From NCBI GenBank assembly GCA_937959275.1, contig CALGLU010000006.1, positions 62,001-126,000 on the forward strand: 64,000 nucleotides of DNA, given 5' to 3'. Below, in pieces: positions 49,913 through 59,948 of this stretch; position 1 is the first letter of the stretch, and each line of letters starts with the position of its first letter. The notes under the pieces were generated by a model that was given only the letters and a program-made list of their open reading frames with translations, had not been told where the DNA came from and did no database searches. The DNA is from an uncultured Saprospiraceae bacterium. Lineage in GTDB: Bacteria > Bacteroidota > Bacteroidia > Chitinophagales > Saprospiraceae. Position numbers and translations under genes: made by a program.

Positions 49913-50836
49913 TTATAAAACACGAATTCCCAAGCGACGTGTCAAGTCCATTAGCCGGTCCGGGTAATCTGTAATAATACCATCGACTTGAATCGAGATC
50001 ATGTGTTTCATGTCACTTTCCTCATTCACAGTCCAGGGGATTAATTGAATCTTATTCTTCTTACAATAATCAAGTACAGCTTGATCTATTAATTTGAAAT
50101 ACGGACTGTATACATCGGGCTTAAACCCAAGTGCTTCAATATTATCTTCTATATTATTTTTATTTTCAATCAGATAAACAAGTTTGATCTTATCATTTAA
50201 AATCTGAGTTTGTTGAAGAGACTCTATATCGAATGATTGTATGAATGTCCTTTTAATGATACCTAATTCCTCAACGACAGTGACAACATGGCCAGCAAAG
50301 GTTTTCGCATCTGGATGAAACTGATTATCAAACTTGGGTTGTCTTTTGATTTCAATATTGTACAATGGTTGCTTTGCCCCTTGCTCAACTACGTAAGCTT
50401 GAATGGCTTGGACCATATCTTTAAAAGAAGGTTTGTAGACGTTGAATAGTTCTTGATCTGGAAATCTAGGATTTCCTTTACTACCCACATCATAGCTCTT
50501 TATTTCTTCGTAGGTCAGCTCAAATAAATTATGCCGTTTTTCAACACCTTCAGCAATTAGATTACCATCGGGATCTTTTGTGATCTCATGTGAAAAGAAG
50601 GGTTCATGCGATATAATCACTTCTCCATCCTTGGATATCACTAGGTCAAGTTCAAGCGTCGTCACACCTAGATCGATAGCCTTTTTAAAAGCAGGAATTG
50701 TATTTTCAGGGAGCAGGCCTCTACAGCCTCTATGCCCTTGTACATCTAGAGTTTGCATCTCATTGTGTTTTATAAGTGATGATTGGCTGATACATGACAT
50801 GAAGATCAGACAAATAGAAAGTATCAGATATTTCAT
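49913..50836 (-). CDS. Glycerophosphodiester phosphodiesterase family protein
   Basis: VQGHRGCRGLLPENTIPAFKKAIDLGVTTLELDLVISKDGEVIISHEP; VDGIITDYPDRLMDL. Confidence 0.95.
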   Translation of the reverse strand: MKYLILSICLIFMSCISQSSLIKHNEMQTLDVQGHRGCRGLLPENTIPAFKKAIDLGVTTLELDLVISKDGEVIISHEPFFSHEITKDPDGNLIAEGVEKRHNLFELTYEEIKSYDVGSKGNPRFPDQELFNVYKPSFKDMVQAIQAYVVEQGAKQPLYNIEIKRQPKFDNQFHPDAKTFAGHVVTVVEELGIIKRTFIQSFDIESLQQTQILNDKIKLVYLIENKNNIEDNIEALGFKPDVYSPYFKLIDQAVLDYCKKNKIQLIPWTVNEESDMKHMISIQVDGIITDYPDRLMDLTRRLGIRVL

Positions 50837-50892
50837 ACCTCAATGTACTGAAATGTGTGGACCTATCAGCGATCTCAAAGAAAAGGAAGAGT

Positions 50893-50930
50893 AAAAAAAA
50901 TAGCCGATCAACACTGTTGCTCGGCTATAG
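50893..50930 (-). terminator. Rho-independent terminator for the 50950-51414 gene
   Basis: ATAGCCGA(50900-50907)...TCGGCTAT(50921-50928) with inner CAACA/TGTTG; A8 on plus gives a T-tract on minus. Confidence 0.85.
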
Positions 50931-50949
50931 AAAATTCATTAAAAAAATT

Positions 50950-51414
50950 CTAAAACATTATACCTGCGGCTAAGGTAAAGGCATCAAAGCCTCCCAGCGT
51001 GATTTTTGGTTGCGCATAGACATTAAATCCTGATATAGGGATGTTGAAATGGCCACCTAGGTTGATACCAATATCAGTATTCCCTACTGATGCTGTACCA
51101 ATATTGACAGAGGCTCTGGCGATTTGAAGTCCAGCGATAGGAGCAAAGTCTATGTCCTCTCCAATAGTTAGTAATCTATAGTGCGCATCAAGATCGATAG
51201 CCCACGAGGTTACATTCTCTTGGAAAAAATAAGTAAAGGTAGCTGCTCCATCAAGTGGTTGACCGGTTTGCTCTTCCAAATCCATCATGACTTTTCCTTG
51301 TACACCAAATGCATCAAAATCCAATAAGGATACACCTGCTCCAAAATGCAGTTGACCAAAAGAGACTGACGCAATTGCGAATGCAAAGCAAAGGGTAAAC
51401 ATAAACTTTTTCAT
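50950..51414 (-). CDS. Small outer-membrane beta-barrel-like secreted protein
   Basis: Signal peptide MKKFMFTLCFAFAIASVSFGQ; alternating amphipathic strands; 154 aa. Confidence 0.6.
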   Translation of the reverse strand: MKKFMFTLCFAFAIASVSFGQLHFGAGVSLLDFDAFGVQGKVMMDLEEQTGQPLDGAATFTYFFQENVTSWAIDLDAHYRLLTIGEDIDFAPIAGLQIARASVNIGTASVGNTDIGINLGGHFNIPISGFNVYAQPKITLGGFDAFTLAAGIMF

Positions 51415-51591
51415 AAAGTAAAATTAATTTGTTATCAATGGTTTATAGGGCAAAAGTAATAGCATTCCAGTACTTGTCAAAGGATATGCACATATGAATC
51501 TTCATGAAAGATCAAAATCACTATTTTTGGGTAGCTATGCCGTCAGCTCATAAAAAGCAATTATATTTAAGTAAACAAAACCCTTAAACAT

Positions 51592-52329
51592 ATGTCTGCA
51601 TTTGTCGCTGAGATAGTTGGAAGTATGATATTATTATTACTTGGCAACGGCGTCAATGCCAATGTCAGCTTGAAAAACACCCTAGGTAACGATGGTGGCT
51701 GGTTGTTGGTAAATTTTGGTTGGGGATTGGCTGTATTTTGTGGGGTGATCATTGCAGGACCAATTAGTGGAGCACATTTAAATCCTGCTGTGACAGTGGG
51801 TTTAGCAGTCGCCGGCAAATTTCCCTGGGCTGATGTAGGGCCTTATATTCTCGCCCAGTGCATTGGCGGAGCCATTGGAATCGTTCTGTTATGGCTGTCC
51901 TATATGGATCATTTTAAAGCTACGACTGATCTAGATGCGAAGCTAGGAACCTTTTCAACAGGTCCAGCAATGCGCAATCCGATTATGAATTTTATATCTG
52001 AAGCCATTGCCACATTTGTTCTGGTTTTTGTGATCCTCTACATAGCTGGTGCTGAAGTTTCAGCGACTGGTATTTCTGATGCTAACATTGGATTAGGTTC
52101 TGTTGGTGCTATTCCTGTAGCCTTACTTGTTGTCGTCATAGGTATGGCGCTTGGCGGTTCGACCGGCTATTCGATTAATCCGATGCGTGATTTTATACCG
52201 CGTGTGATGCATAGTATTCTGCCGATAGGGGAGAAACGAGATGGTGATTGGGGCTATAGCTGGGTGCCGACGATCGGCCCCTTTGTTGGAGGTGCAATAG
52301 CTGGGCTGGTATACATGATGCTGGGTTAA
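51592..52329 (+). CDS. MIP-family channel (aquaporin/glycerol facilitator)
   Basis: ISGAHLNPAVTVGLA (first NPA) and GYSINPMRDFIPRV (NPM-R), six TM segments. Confidence 0.93.
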   Translation: MSAFVAEIVGSMILLLLGNGVNANVSLKNTLGNDGGWLLVNFGWGLAVFCGVIIAGPISGAHLNPAVTVGLAVAGKFPWADVGPYILAQCIGGAIGIVLLWLSYMDHFKATTDLDAKLGTFSTGPAMRNPIMNFISEAIATFVLVFVILYIAGAEVSATGISDANIGLGSVGAIPVALLVVVIGMALGGSTGYSINPMRDFIPRVMHSILPIGEKRDGDWGYSWVPTIGPFVGGAIAGLVYMMLG

Positions 52330-52354
52330 GACCTTTTTTGTCAGCTCAAGGCTA

Positions 52355-52903
52355 TCATACCGTTTTTACATAGCTTTCGTAATCAAGTATACTTTGTTGG
52401 ATGATTTGCTTAGCTACTGTAGCATCTTGAAAATCTTCAATAGCGACTGTCTTGTTTTCTAGCTTTTTATAATCTTCAAAAAAGTTTTTCAATTCATCGA
52501 TGAAGCGGTCATGTAATTGAGAAATGTCATTGAAATGATTCACGCCCATATCGTTTTCAGCAACAGCAATAATTTTATCATCCATTTCTCCATTATCCAC
52601 CATTCTCATCACGCCTATCACCTTACTAGAAACGATGCACATGGGCACTATAGCAATTTGGGAAAGTACCAGAATGTCTAGAGGATCTTTATCATCGCAG
52701 TAAGTCCTAGGAATAAACCCATAATTGGCTGGGTAGTACATGGATGAATAAATGACTCTATCCATTAACAACATGCCTGATTTTTTATCGAGCTCATATT
52801 TAGCTCTCGTGTTTTTTGGAATTTCTACTATGCTGTTAACGATGTCTGGAGCATGATTACCAATCTCTACCTTGTGCCAAGGATTCTGCATGTCTATTGC
52901 CAT
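52355..52903 (-). CDS. ppa: Inorganic pyrophosphatase
   Basis: [57 protein letters not shown]. Confidence 0.96.
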   Translation of the reverse strand: MAIDMQNPWHKVEIGNHAPDIVNSIVEIPKNTRAKYELDKKSGMLLMDRVIYSSMYYPANYGFIPRTYCDDKDPLDILVLSQIAIVPMCIVSSKVIGVMRMVDNGEMDDKIIAVAENDMGVNHFNDISQLHDRFIDELKNFFEDYKKLENKTVAIEDFQDATVAKQIIQQSILDYESYVKTV

Positions 52904-53072
52904 TGTACTGCTTTTTGTAATTTCTTTTATTCAATAATAACGTAAAAAAAAAGCGCCTCAATTCTTACGAAAGAGCGCATTGGTGTTTTAAAAGTGCAAA
53001 CATAGATAAATATCTCCTATGAAATATACATTTAACGCTTAAGAGCAAAGCTTCTAATTATATGTCTAAAAA

Positions 53073-53570
53073 TTGCACCTTGTGAATAGCCTAAAGTCTA
53101 TTAATCACATCATTCGGAGTCAGAGGCCAGGTGGAGTTAGCATTAGTTTCCCAGGTGAACCTCTTGCTCAAAATACCGGCTTTGCTATGGATCCCTTGAT
53201 TATGGCTTGGGAGTACCTAGGCTATACAGAACTCGAAGATCAGCTCGATGAATTTACAAATGGCGCAAAAAGTCTACCAGCACTTCATGTTCAGGCCCAT
53301 CGCTTTGCTACGTTTGGACGTGTGTTTCATTTTTACTATAAATCTGAACTTAGCAACTTAACATTAGATCTGATAGGCAATGAATCAGGCATTGTAGATC
53401 ATGAGACAAATCGTGCCTTGCAATCCATTCAAGAAATAGAAAGTTCTGCTGTCGTGGATTATGATTCTGCGATTGAAATAAATTTAGCGCCTGGATTTGA
53501 AACCAATTTAGGTGGACAGTTTGAAGCTTTTATTGATGGATGTAATAATGGAGTCGGGGGACAGAATTAA
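53073..53570 (+). pseudogene. Probable 3' remnant of a secreted protein ending in the Gly/Cys-type domain
   Basis: TTG start, no signal peptide, short; C-term VVDYDSAIEINLAPGFETNLGGQFEAFIDGCNN matches the termini of 3759-6185 and 14311-16806. Confidence 0.5.
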
Positions 53571-53571
53571 G

Positions 53572-54066
53572 ATTAGTGCCTCAAGAACTAAATATACAGC
53601 CATATTAAATTGTTCTTTTCCGCCTTCTCTGCGTTACAGAACCGGCCTTGATAGCTTTTACCTTTACAATTAAATCATAATACAGGTTGTTTCCTATTAG
53701 TTTTAACTTTAGGAAGTGACTCTGGGATCACGAGTTTTATACATAGTTAAGAAGACATTTATATCATTCAGTGCCATCTGGTTATCAAATTGAGGAAGGC
53801 TCTTCTTCGTCATCAACTCGAAGAGTTGAAAAAGCAGATGGAAGTGAAAAAGTAGATGGAGTCCGAAGACCCCAATCTACACAGAATGAACATCCGTATG
53901 AACAAACATCAGATGCTCTTCTTCGTCTTTGACAAAGTATGAAATTTATATGGAAATATGCTTGTTTTTATCACAGTACCTATGGCTATCAAAGCGAACC
54001 TGTGCCTTGAGTAGACGAAAAATAACTGCTTTCATACAGCCATTTATTTAGTGCTTGAGATACTAG
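53572..54066 (-). repeat. Long copy (about 495 bp) of a TIR-bearing intergenic element, inverted relative to 16822-16992
   Basis: Left end TTAGTGCCTCAAGAACTAAATA; right end reverse complement CTAGTATCTCAAGCACTAAATA (18/22 identical). Terminal parts match 16822-16992; about 320 bp internal segment is unique to this copy. Confidence 0.85.
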
Positions 54067-54198
54067 CTAATTGAGTCATCACAAGTATTCCATTTACTTT
54101 AGTGACTTGTTTGAACCAGGGCAAAGATGATTTCTTTTCTCTTATGTGTCTTGATCCACGTGCACTAAGCTTATGTGCCTTATGTGTTTTCTTAAAAC

Positions 54199-54747
54199 CT
54201 ATTTAGTTTCAAATTCTTGTTTAGTCAATCTATATTGGATCAAACTTCTAAATAGATCACCTTTCTTGGTGTGGTCTTTCAGCTCACCTTCTTTTATCAT
54301 TCCATTTTTTATCATGACTCTCCCAGAGGCTGGATTTTCAACAAGATGAGTCGCATATATTTTATGTAGATGTATTTCGGTAAATCCAAATGTCAAGATT
54401 CCTCCTACAGCCTCAGTTGCAAAACCTGTATTCCAAAACGGTTCAGCGATCCAATAGCCTAATACTCCTCTTTGAAATTTTGAATTTATTTTCAATCCGA
54501 TGCCTCCTATAAATTCGTCTTTAAGCTTAGTGCTTATGCCAAAAGTAAATTGTGTTTTATTCACAAATCCGACATTGGCACTGTTCATCCAATATATGGC
54601 GTCTTCTTCTGTATAGGGATGTGGAATATTTAAGGTGGTTTCTGCTACTTTCTGATTTCCAGCAAATTCAATTATTTGTGGAATATCGGTAAAAGATAAT
54701 TTTCTTAAAAGCAATCTTTTAGTTTCAATCTCTGGGAATTTGTCCAT
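54199..54747 (-). CDS. GNAT N-acetyltransferase (RimJ/RimL type)
   Basis: IETKRLLLRKLSFTDIPQI; LGYWIAEPFWNTGFATEAVGGILTFGFTEIHLHKIYATHLVENPASGRVMIKNGM. Confidence 0.93.
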   Translation of the reverse strand: MDKFPEIETKRLLLRKLSFTDIPQIIEFAGNQKVAETTLNIPHPYTEEDAIYWMNSANVGFVNKTQFTFGISTKLKDEFIGGIGLKINSKFQRGVLGYWIAEPFWNTGFATEAVGGILTFGFTEIHLHKIYATHLVENPASGRVMIKNGMIKEGELKDHTKKGDLFRSLIQYRLTKQEFETK

Positions 54748-54782
54748 TTGTAAATTTTTCTATGTTCAAATTGTGAAGCACT

Positions 54783-55388
54783 CTACACCCGACTACAAAC
54801 CCGAATCGCTGACATATTATCAATCAAGATGTTCCCTTTGCGTTTAAACCAACCTTCCTTATAAAAGGCTTCGATAAGCACGTACCGAGCATCGTTCTCT
54901 GGCAAAAACTCCACTTCAAATGTCTCCCATTCAATCTTGTCAATAAAGTCAGATTCAAAGACGAGTTGGTGTGTCCCACATTTTTTATCACCGATCCAGA
55001 TCCTGAGTTTGATTGGTTGATTGAAGCCTGAATAGCTTTTAGAATGTGCCAGATCAATAGTGAAGGTATGGCAGATGTCCTTCTTCATTGTCTTACTGGT
55101 CCTCTGGCCAATAGATTCGAATGTACCATTATCTCGAGTGATCATACCAACATAGGTCTCTCCCTCAGAGGCCTCATTGTAGACGCCCCAATAGCCTGGC
55201 ATGATATCGGGCGTGGTGTATTCTTGGCATTCAAACCAGCCCATCGGTGTTGTCGCATCAGACGGCGTATCTTCAAAAGAGGGATTGTTTAGGTGGATCT
55301 GACCCGATATATGTGTCGAAATGCACATTCCCAATAAGATAATAGCGCATTTTATATTAATAAATGTTATATATGTTCTACCTTTCAT
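54783..55388 (-). CDS. Secreted protein with carbohydrate-binding-like domain
   Basis: Start chosen at MKGRTYITF; IHLNNPSFEDTPSDATTPMGWFEC...GYWGVYNEASEGETYVGMITRDNGTFESIGQR; C-term ILIDNMSAI. Confidence 0.65.
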   Translation of the reverse strand: MKGRTYITFINIKCAIILLGMCISTHISGQIHLNNPSFEDTPSDATTPMGWFECQEYTTPDIMPGYWGVYNEASEGETYVGMITRDNGTFESIGQRTSKTMKKDICHTFTIDLAHSKSYSGFNQPIKLRIWIGDKKCGTHQLVFESDFIDKIEWETFEVEFLPENDARYVLIEAFYKEGWFKRKGNILIDNMSAIRVCSRV

Positions 55389-56247
55389 GCTGATGAATAC
55401 ATCTTTAAATAAGAACAGTTTGTGGACCAGTTTCAGTATCGTCATTGTGCTGTTTATCTTCGGAATATATGGTGTTATTATCATTCATTCCAATTATGTG
55501 GGCCAGAAAATAAAAGAACAATTGAATGTAGTCGCAGAGTTCACAAAAGACTATAACGATGCAGATAAAAGTCATTTGTTTGAAGAATTGAGGAATCATG
55601 AAGCTGTCATTGCCTCTAGTCTTAATTTTTATAATCAAGACGAAGCACGAGAGTTAATGATGGGAGATCTAGGTGATGCCTTTCTTGAGGATGAGGATGG
55701 CAGTCCATTTAGAGATGTCGTCGTATTCAATGTCAAGCATGAATATTACACGCCAGAGTATTTGAATGAACTCAGTACGCATCTCCAAACGCGCGACTAT
55801 ATCAATGATGTGGTCTATCAAGAAGAATTTCAACAGCTATTAGAAAAGAATCTAAAGGATCTAGCACTGATTCCCTTATTGATCGGCATATTGATGTGTG
55901 TGTTAACCATAGCATTGATCTATAATACAGTTCAGCTCGCCTTACAATCTGACACAAGACAAATTAAAACCATGAAGTTGGTAGGAGCTAGCCAACAATT
56001 CATAAAGCGACCCTATATCAGGTCGTCGATTCGCATGGGAATAATTAGTGCTGGGATAGCGATTGTCTTGCTGCTCTTGATTTTGCAAGTCATATCCGTT
56101 CGATTGGCAGGGATTAGTGGGTTTTTCCATTATCCGTATATATTTTTGATTTGCCTGCTGTTATTGATCATTGGTGTCTGCATCCCACTGGTCGCTACAC
56201 AGACGATTTTGAGTTCTCATCTGAAACGAATTCATGTTGGCATATAA
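55387..56247 (+). CDS. ftsX: FtsX-type cell-division permease
   Basis: Start chosen at MLMNTSLNKNS; N-terminal TM, extracellular loop, three C-terminal TMs with IKTMKLVGASQQFIKRPYI. Confidence 0.88.
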   Translation: MLMNTSLNKNSLWTSFSIVIVLFIFGIYGVIIIHSNYVGQKIKEQLNVVAEFTKDYNDADKSHLFEELRNHEAVIASSLNFYNQDEARELMMGDLGDAFLEDEDGSPFRDVVVFNVKHEYYTPEYLNELSTHLQTRDYINDVVYQEEFQQLLEKNLKDLALIPLLIGILMCVLTIALIYNTVQLALQSDTRQIKTMKLVGASQQFIKRPYIRSSIRMGIISAGIAIVLLLLILQVISVRLAGISGFFHYPYIFLICLLLLIIGVCIPLVATQTILSSHLKRIHVGI

Positions 56248-56345
56248 GCATGGTGACAGGCCAGAATTCCCATGGCTTTTGATATCTTTGCAGTCATTAT
56301 ACTGTTGCAATATCGAAATTCGTTAGTAATACTATAGGATTTATT

Positions 56346-56750
56346 ATGAGTAAGAAGAAAAGAATTAAAAAGGGTAGTGCTTCTCAAAGTGCGCAAGAAT
56401 CGTCAGCAAAAAGTACCTCATCAAAGGTTTCTTCAGCTAAAGTCGTCAAAACGAAAAAAGCACAGGTGTTAGAACCTACACGCGCTCGCGCATCATCTAA
56501 GCAAACATCTAATAGCTCAAATGTTCCATTGCTCTTTGGTAAGAAAAACTTTATGTTCATTTTTATAGGAATGGGCTGTATGGCTCTTGGGATGCTATTG
56601 ATGTCAGGCGGCGGCATGCCAAGTCCTGATATATGGGACGAGAGTATCATCTATGGCTTTCGCCGAATTACCTTGGCACCGATCATGATATTATTAGGTT
56701 TGGCTTTCGTTTTATACTCTATATTCGCACCGAACACAGCAAATGCATGA
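56346..56750 (+). CDS. DUF3098-like small membrane protein
   Basis: Basic low-complexity N-terminus, two TMs, GKKNFMFIFIGMGCMALGMLLMSGGG; location between ftsX and uppP. Confidence 0.8.
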   Translation: MSKKKRIKKGSASQSAQESSAKSTSSKVSSAKVVKTKKAQVLEPTRARASSKQTSNSSNVPLLFGKKNFMFIFIGMGCMALGMLLMSGGGMPSPDIWDESIIYGFRRITLAPIMILLGLAFVLYSIFAPNTANA

Positions 56751-57546
56751 ACTTCTTGAAGCTATTGCTTTAGGGATCATACAAGGATTCACGGAGTTTC
56801 TACCGGTTAGTAGTAGCGGACATATTGAAATCGCTAATTATTTTTTTGGCAATGATTCAAGTGGTGATGAAAATCTCACCATGACGATTGTGTTACATGC
56901 AGCAACTGCAATAGCTACAATCATTGTCTTCAGAAATGATATTCTAGACATCCTCAAAGGCATATTCACGCCTAGTTATAATGATGAAAAGCGCTTTGCA
57001 TTAGCTATCATTTTATCCATGATTCCAGCAGCCATTGTCGGCTTATTTTTTGAAGATATTGTAGAGCAATTTTTCACCCAAAACCTTATGCTAGTCGGAT
57101 CAATGCTTATCGTAACAGCCCTGCTTTTGTATCTAGCAGATAAAGCAAAAGATACGACCAAGCAAGTTGGTTTTAAAGAAGCCATTATCATTGGATTGGC
57201 ACAAGCCATAGCGACTTTACCCGGTATATCACGTTCTGGGTCGACCATAGCTACATCTGTCTTATTAGGTGTTGATCGGTCAAAGGCTGCAAGATTCTCA
57301 TTTTTAATGGTCGTGCCTCTCATCTTAGGGAAGATGGCCAAAGATCTAATTGATGGTGAATTTGCAAATCAAAGTTTAGATGTTCTTCCCTTAGTGTTGG
57401 GTTTTATTGCAGCTATGATTACTGGCTATTTTGCTTGTCGATGGATGATTGAATTGGTGAAGCGCAGTCAATTGAAATATTTTAGCTTCTATTGCCTAAT
57501 TGTGGGTATCATTGCGATCATATCCTCAGTAGCCATATCATCATGA
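56743..57546 (+). CDS. uppP: Undecaprenyl-diphosphatase
   Basis: [22 protein letters not shown] and [33 protein letters not shown]. Confidence 0.97.
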   Translation: MHELLEAIALGIIQGFTEFLPVSSSGHIEIANYFFGNDSSGDENLTMTIVLHAATAIATIIVFRNDILDILKGIFTPSYNDEKRFALAIILSMIPAAIVGLFFEDIVEQFFTQNLMLVGSMLIVTALLLYLADKAKDTTKQVGFKEAIIIGLAQAIATLPGISRSGSTIATSVLLGVDRSKAARFSFLMVVPLILGKMAKDLIDGEFANQSLDVLPLVLGFIAAMITGYFACRWMIELVKRSQLKYFSFYCLIVGIIAIISSVAISS

Positions 57547-58280
57547 GTATTACCTGTCCCATTATCGACAAACTAACATTCAGTCCGTCAGTAGACTTCC
57601 TGGGAGGTGCGGCTTTGCTAGTCGATAAACCTAAAGATTGGACTTCGTTTGATGTCGTTGCCAAACTCAGAAACCGAATTGGTAAGCACCTAGGTGTTCG
57701 AAAATTAAAAGTCGGCCATGCTGGCACCTTGGATCCCTTAGCAACTGGTCTACTGATTATATGTACAGGCAAAGCGACAAAACAAATTGAAGGATTCCAA
57801 GGATTATACAAAGAGTACACAGGGACGATCAAACTAGGAGCGACCACCAAAACTTATGATGCAGAGGGAGAAGAAGAAAATAAGTGCGATTGTTCTGCGA
57901 TCACAGAAGATCAAGTCAAGTCCGCGATTCAAGCTTTTACTGGTTTGATCACACAAAGGCCACCTATTTTTTCAGCATTAAAAGTGAAGGGTAAGGCACT
58001 CTATAAATACGCAAGGAAGGGCGAAACTGTTGAGATTAAAACAAGAGAAGTCACTGTGCATGAGTATACAGTGCTGAGTTTTAATAATCCATTCATTGAG
58101 GTTCATATCAAATGTAGTAAAGGGACATATATCAGATCCCTTGCTCATGATCTTGGGCAATCCTTGGGATGTGGTGCGTATTTGGCTGATCTGCGCAGGA
58201 CGGCCATTGGTGAGCACAGTGTGAATGAGGCTTTATCAATAGAAGAGATAATTTCTCAGCTTTCAGACGAATCAGTTTAA
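57543..58280 (+). CDS. truB: tRNA pseudouridine(55) synthase TruB
   Basis: [82 protein letters not shown]. Confidence 0.97.
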   Translation: MSITCPIIDKLTFSPSVDFLGGAALLVDKPKDWTSFDVVAKLRNRIGKHLGVRKLKVGHAGTLDPLATGLLIICTGKATKQIEGFQGLYKEYTGTIKLGATTKTYDAEGEEENKCDCSAITEDQVKSAIQAFTGLITQRPPIFSALKVKGKALYKYARKGETVEIKTREVTVHEYTVLSFNNPFIEVHIKCSKGTYIRSLAHDLGQSLGCGAYLADLRRTAIGEHSVNEALSIEEIISQLSDESV

Positions 58281-58311
58281 ATCCAACGTTTATACATCAA
58301 ACACTGCACTA

Positions 58312-59220
58312 TTGGCAATTCAATTACAATCAGTATCTAAGTTTTATGGCAAACAGGCAGCTGTTGATAATATCTCCTTTGAAGCGAAGCAAGGAGAGAT
58401 CGTCGGGCTGCTCGGGCCTAACGGTGCAGGTAAATCCACAACGATGAAGATGATCTGTGGATACATTGAGGCGGACGAGGGTGATATCAGTGTGAATGAG
58501 ATGCAAGTGCAAGAGAACTCGTTAAGGACGCGACAGATGATTGGCTATTTAGCCGAACAAAACCCGATGTACTCAGATATGTACGTCAGAGAGTTTTTGC
58601 AGTTCAATAGCCAGATCCACAAATTATCGAATAGTCAACAGCGGATTGCAGAGGTGATTGAAATGACGGGTTTGGGTAAGGAGCAAAATAAATTTATCCG
58701 ACAACTATCTAAAGGGTACAAACAGCGCGTCGGCTTAGCCCAAGCGATCCTACACGATCCACCCATTTTGATTTTGGATGAACCTATTTCTGGATTAGAT
58801 CCTAATCAGTTGGTTGAGATTAGGAGCCTGATCAGACAATTGGGCGAGACGAAGACCATCTTATTTTCGTCTCATATACTACAAGAAGTCGAGCAGATTT
58901 GTGATCGATTATTGGTCTTGAATAACGGCAAAATTGTGATGGATGGCACAGTCGCCGACTACAATCGAGAGCGAGAGGGTAAATCTCTCATTATTGTGAA
59001 ATTTGAATCAGGACTTAAGCTAGACTCCATACTAAATGAAAGTGATGCGATTGAGTCTCTGTCCGATAGTTCTTATCGAATTCAAACAGATCGTCCAGCT
59101 CAAATGAAGCAACAGTTATTTGATATTGCTGTTGCTAACTCGACAAGAATTACAGCATTGACAGAACAAACATCATCCATGGAAGATGTCTTTCAGTCCT
59201 TAACTAATGAGGCACGATGA
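58312..59220 (+). CDS. gldA: ABC transporter ATP-binding protein, GldA-like (set 2; TTG start)
   Basis: GPNGAGKSTTMKM, LSKGYKQRVGLAQAI, ILILDEPISGLDPNQ; followed by gldF and gldG. Confidence 0.9.
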   Translation: MAIQLQSVSKFYGKQAAVDNISFEAKQGEIVGLLGPNGAGKSTTMKMICGYIEADEGDISVNEMQVQENSLRTRQMIGYLAEQNPMYSDMYVREFLQFNSQIHKLSNSQQRIAEVIEMTGLGKEQNKFIRQLSKGYKQRVGLAQAILHDPPILILDEPISGLDPNQLVEIRSLIRQLGETKTILFSSHILQEVEQICDRLLVLNNGKIVMDGTVADYNREREGKSLIIVKFESGLKLDSILNESDAIESLSDSSYRIQTDRPAQMKQQLFDIAVANSTRITALTEQTSSMEDVFQSLTNEAR

Positions 59221-59948
59221 GAGCGATGTACTTCAAAGAAATCCGGTCCTTTTTTAGCTCTATGATAGCTTATGTGGTGATTGGTGTCTTCCTAGCATTT
59301 TTGGGGCTGATCTTGTGGGTCTTTCCTGATACGAGTGTATTAGACAATAATTACGCTCAACTGGATCCGCTCTTTGCTATCGCGCCTTTGGTGTTTATGT
59401 TTTTGATTCCTGCTCTAACGATGCGGAGCTTTGCTGAAGAGTATAATTCCGGCACGATTGAATTGTTGTATACCAAGCCCTTATCTGATGCGAAATTAGT
59501 CTTGTCAAAATATTTCGCCTATTGTACAATTGTATTTCTTGCTCTGCTACCGACATTAATTTATTACTACAGTATTTACCAGCTTGGTGCACCAAAAGGA
59601 AATTTGGATTCTGGAGCAATCATTGGTTCTTACATCGGCTTATTCTGTTTAGCTGCGGCATTTGTCGCTATTGGTATTTGTTCTTCTTCGCTGACGCGCA
59701 ATCAAATTACTGCATTTGTGATTGGTGCATTTTTCTGTTTTTTCTTTACTTGGGTTTTTGAGTTTGTGAGTGGCTTGTCTATTTTTTATGGTCGTGTCGA
59801 TGATATTGTAGAGCGACTAGGCATTAATTTTCACTACAGTTCTATGAGTAAAGGAGTGATTGATTCTAGAGATGTGATCTACTTTCTGTCGATAAGTAGT
59901 TATTTTTTAATCCTGACTCATTTCATTATCAAATCAAAACGATCATGA
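59217..59948 (+). CDS. gldF: Gliding-motility-associated ABC permease GldF (set 2)
   Basis: MRAMYFKEIRSFFSSMIAYVVIGVFL; FLIPALTMRSFAEEYNSGTIELLYTKPLSD. Confidence 0.9.
   Translation: MRAMYFKEIRSFFSSMIAYVVIGVFLAFLGLILWVFPDTSVLDNNYAQLDPLFAIAPLVFMFLIPALTMRSFAEEYNSGTIELLYTKPLSDAKLVLSKYFAYCTIVFLALLPTLIYYYSIYQLGAPKGNLDSGAIIGSYIGLFCLAAAFVAIGICSSSLTRNQITAFVIGAFFCFFFTWVFEFVSGLSIFYGRVDDIVERLGINFHYSSMSKGVIDSRDVIYFLSISSYFLILTHFIIKSKRS

Noticed and set aside
57518-57850. 110-aa minus-strand ORF
   Set aside because: Antisense to truB.
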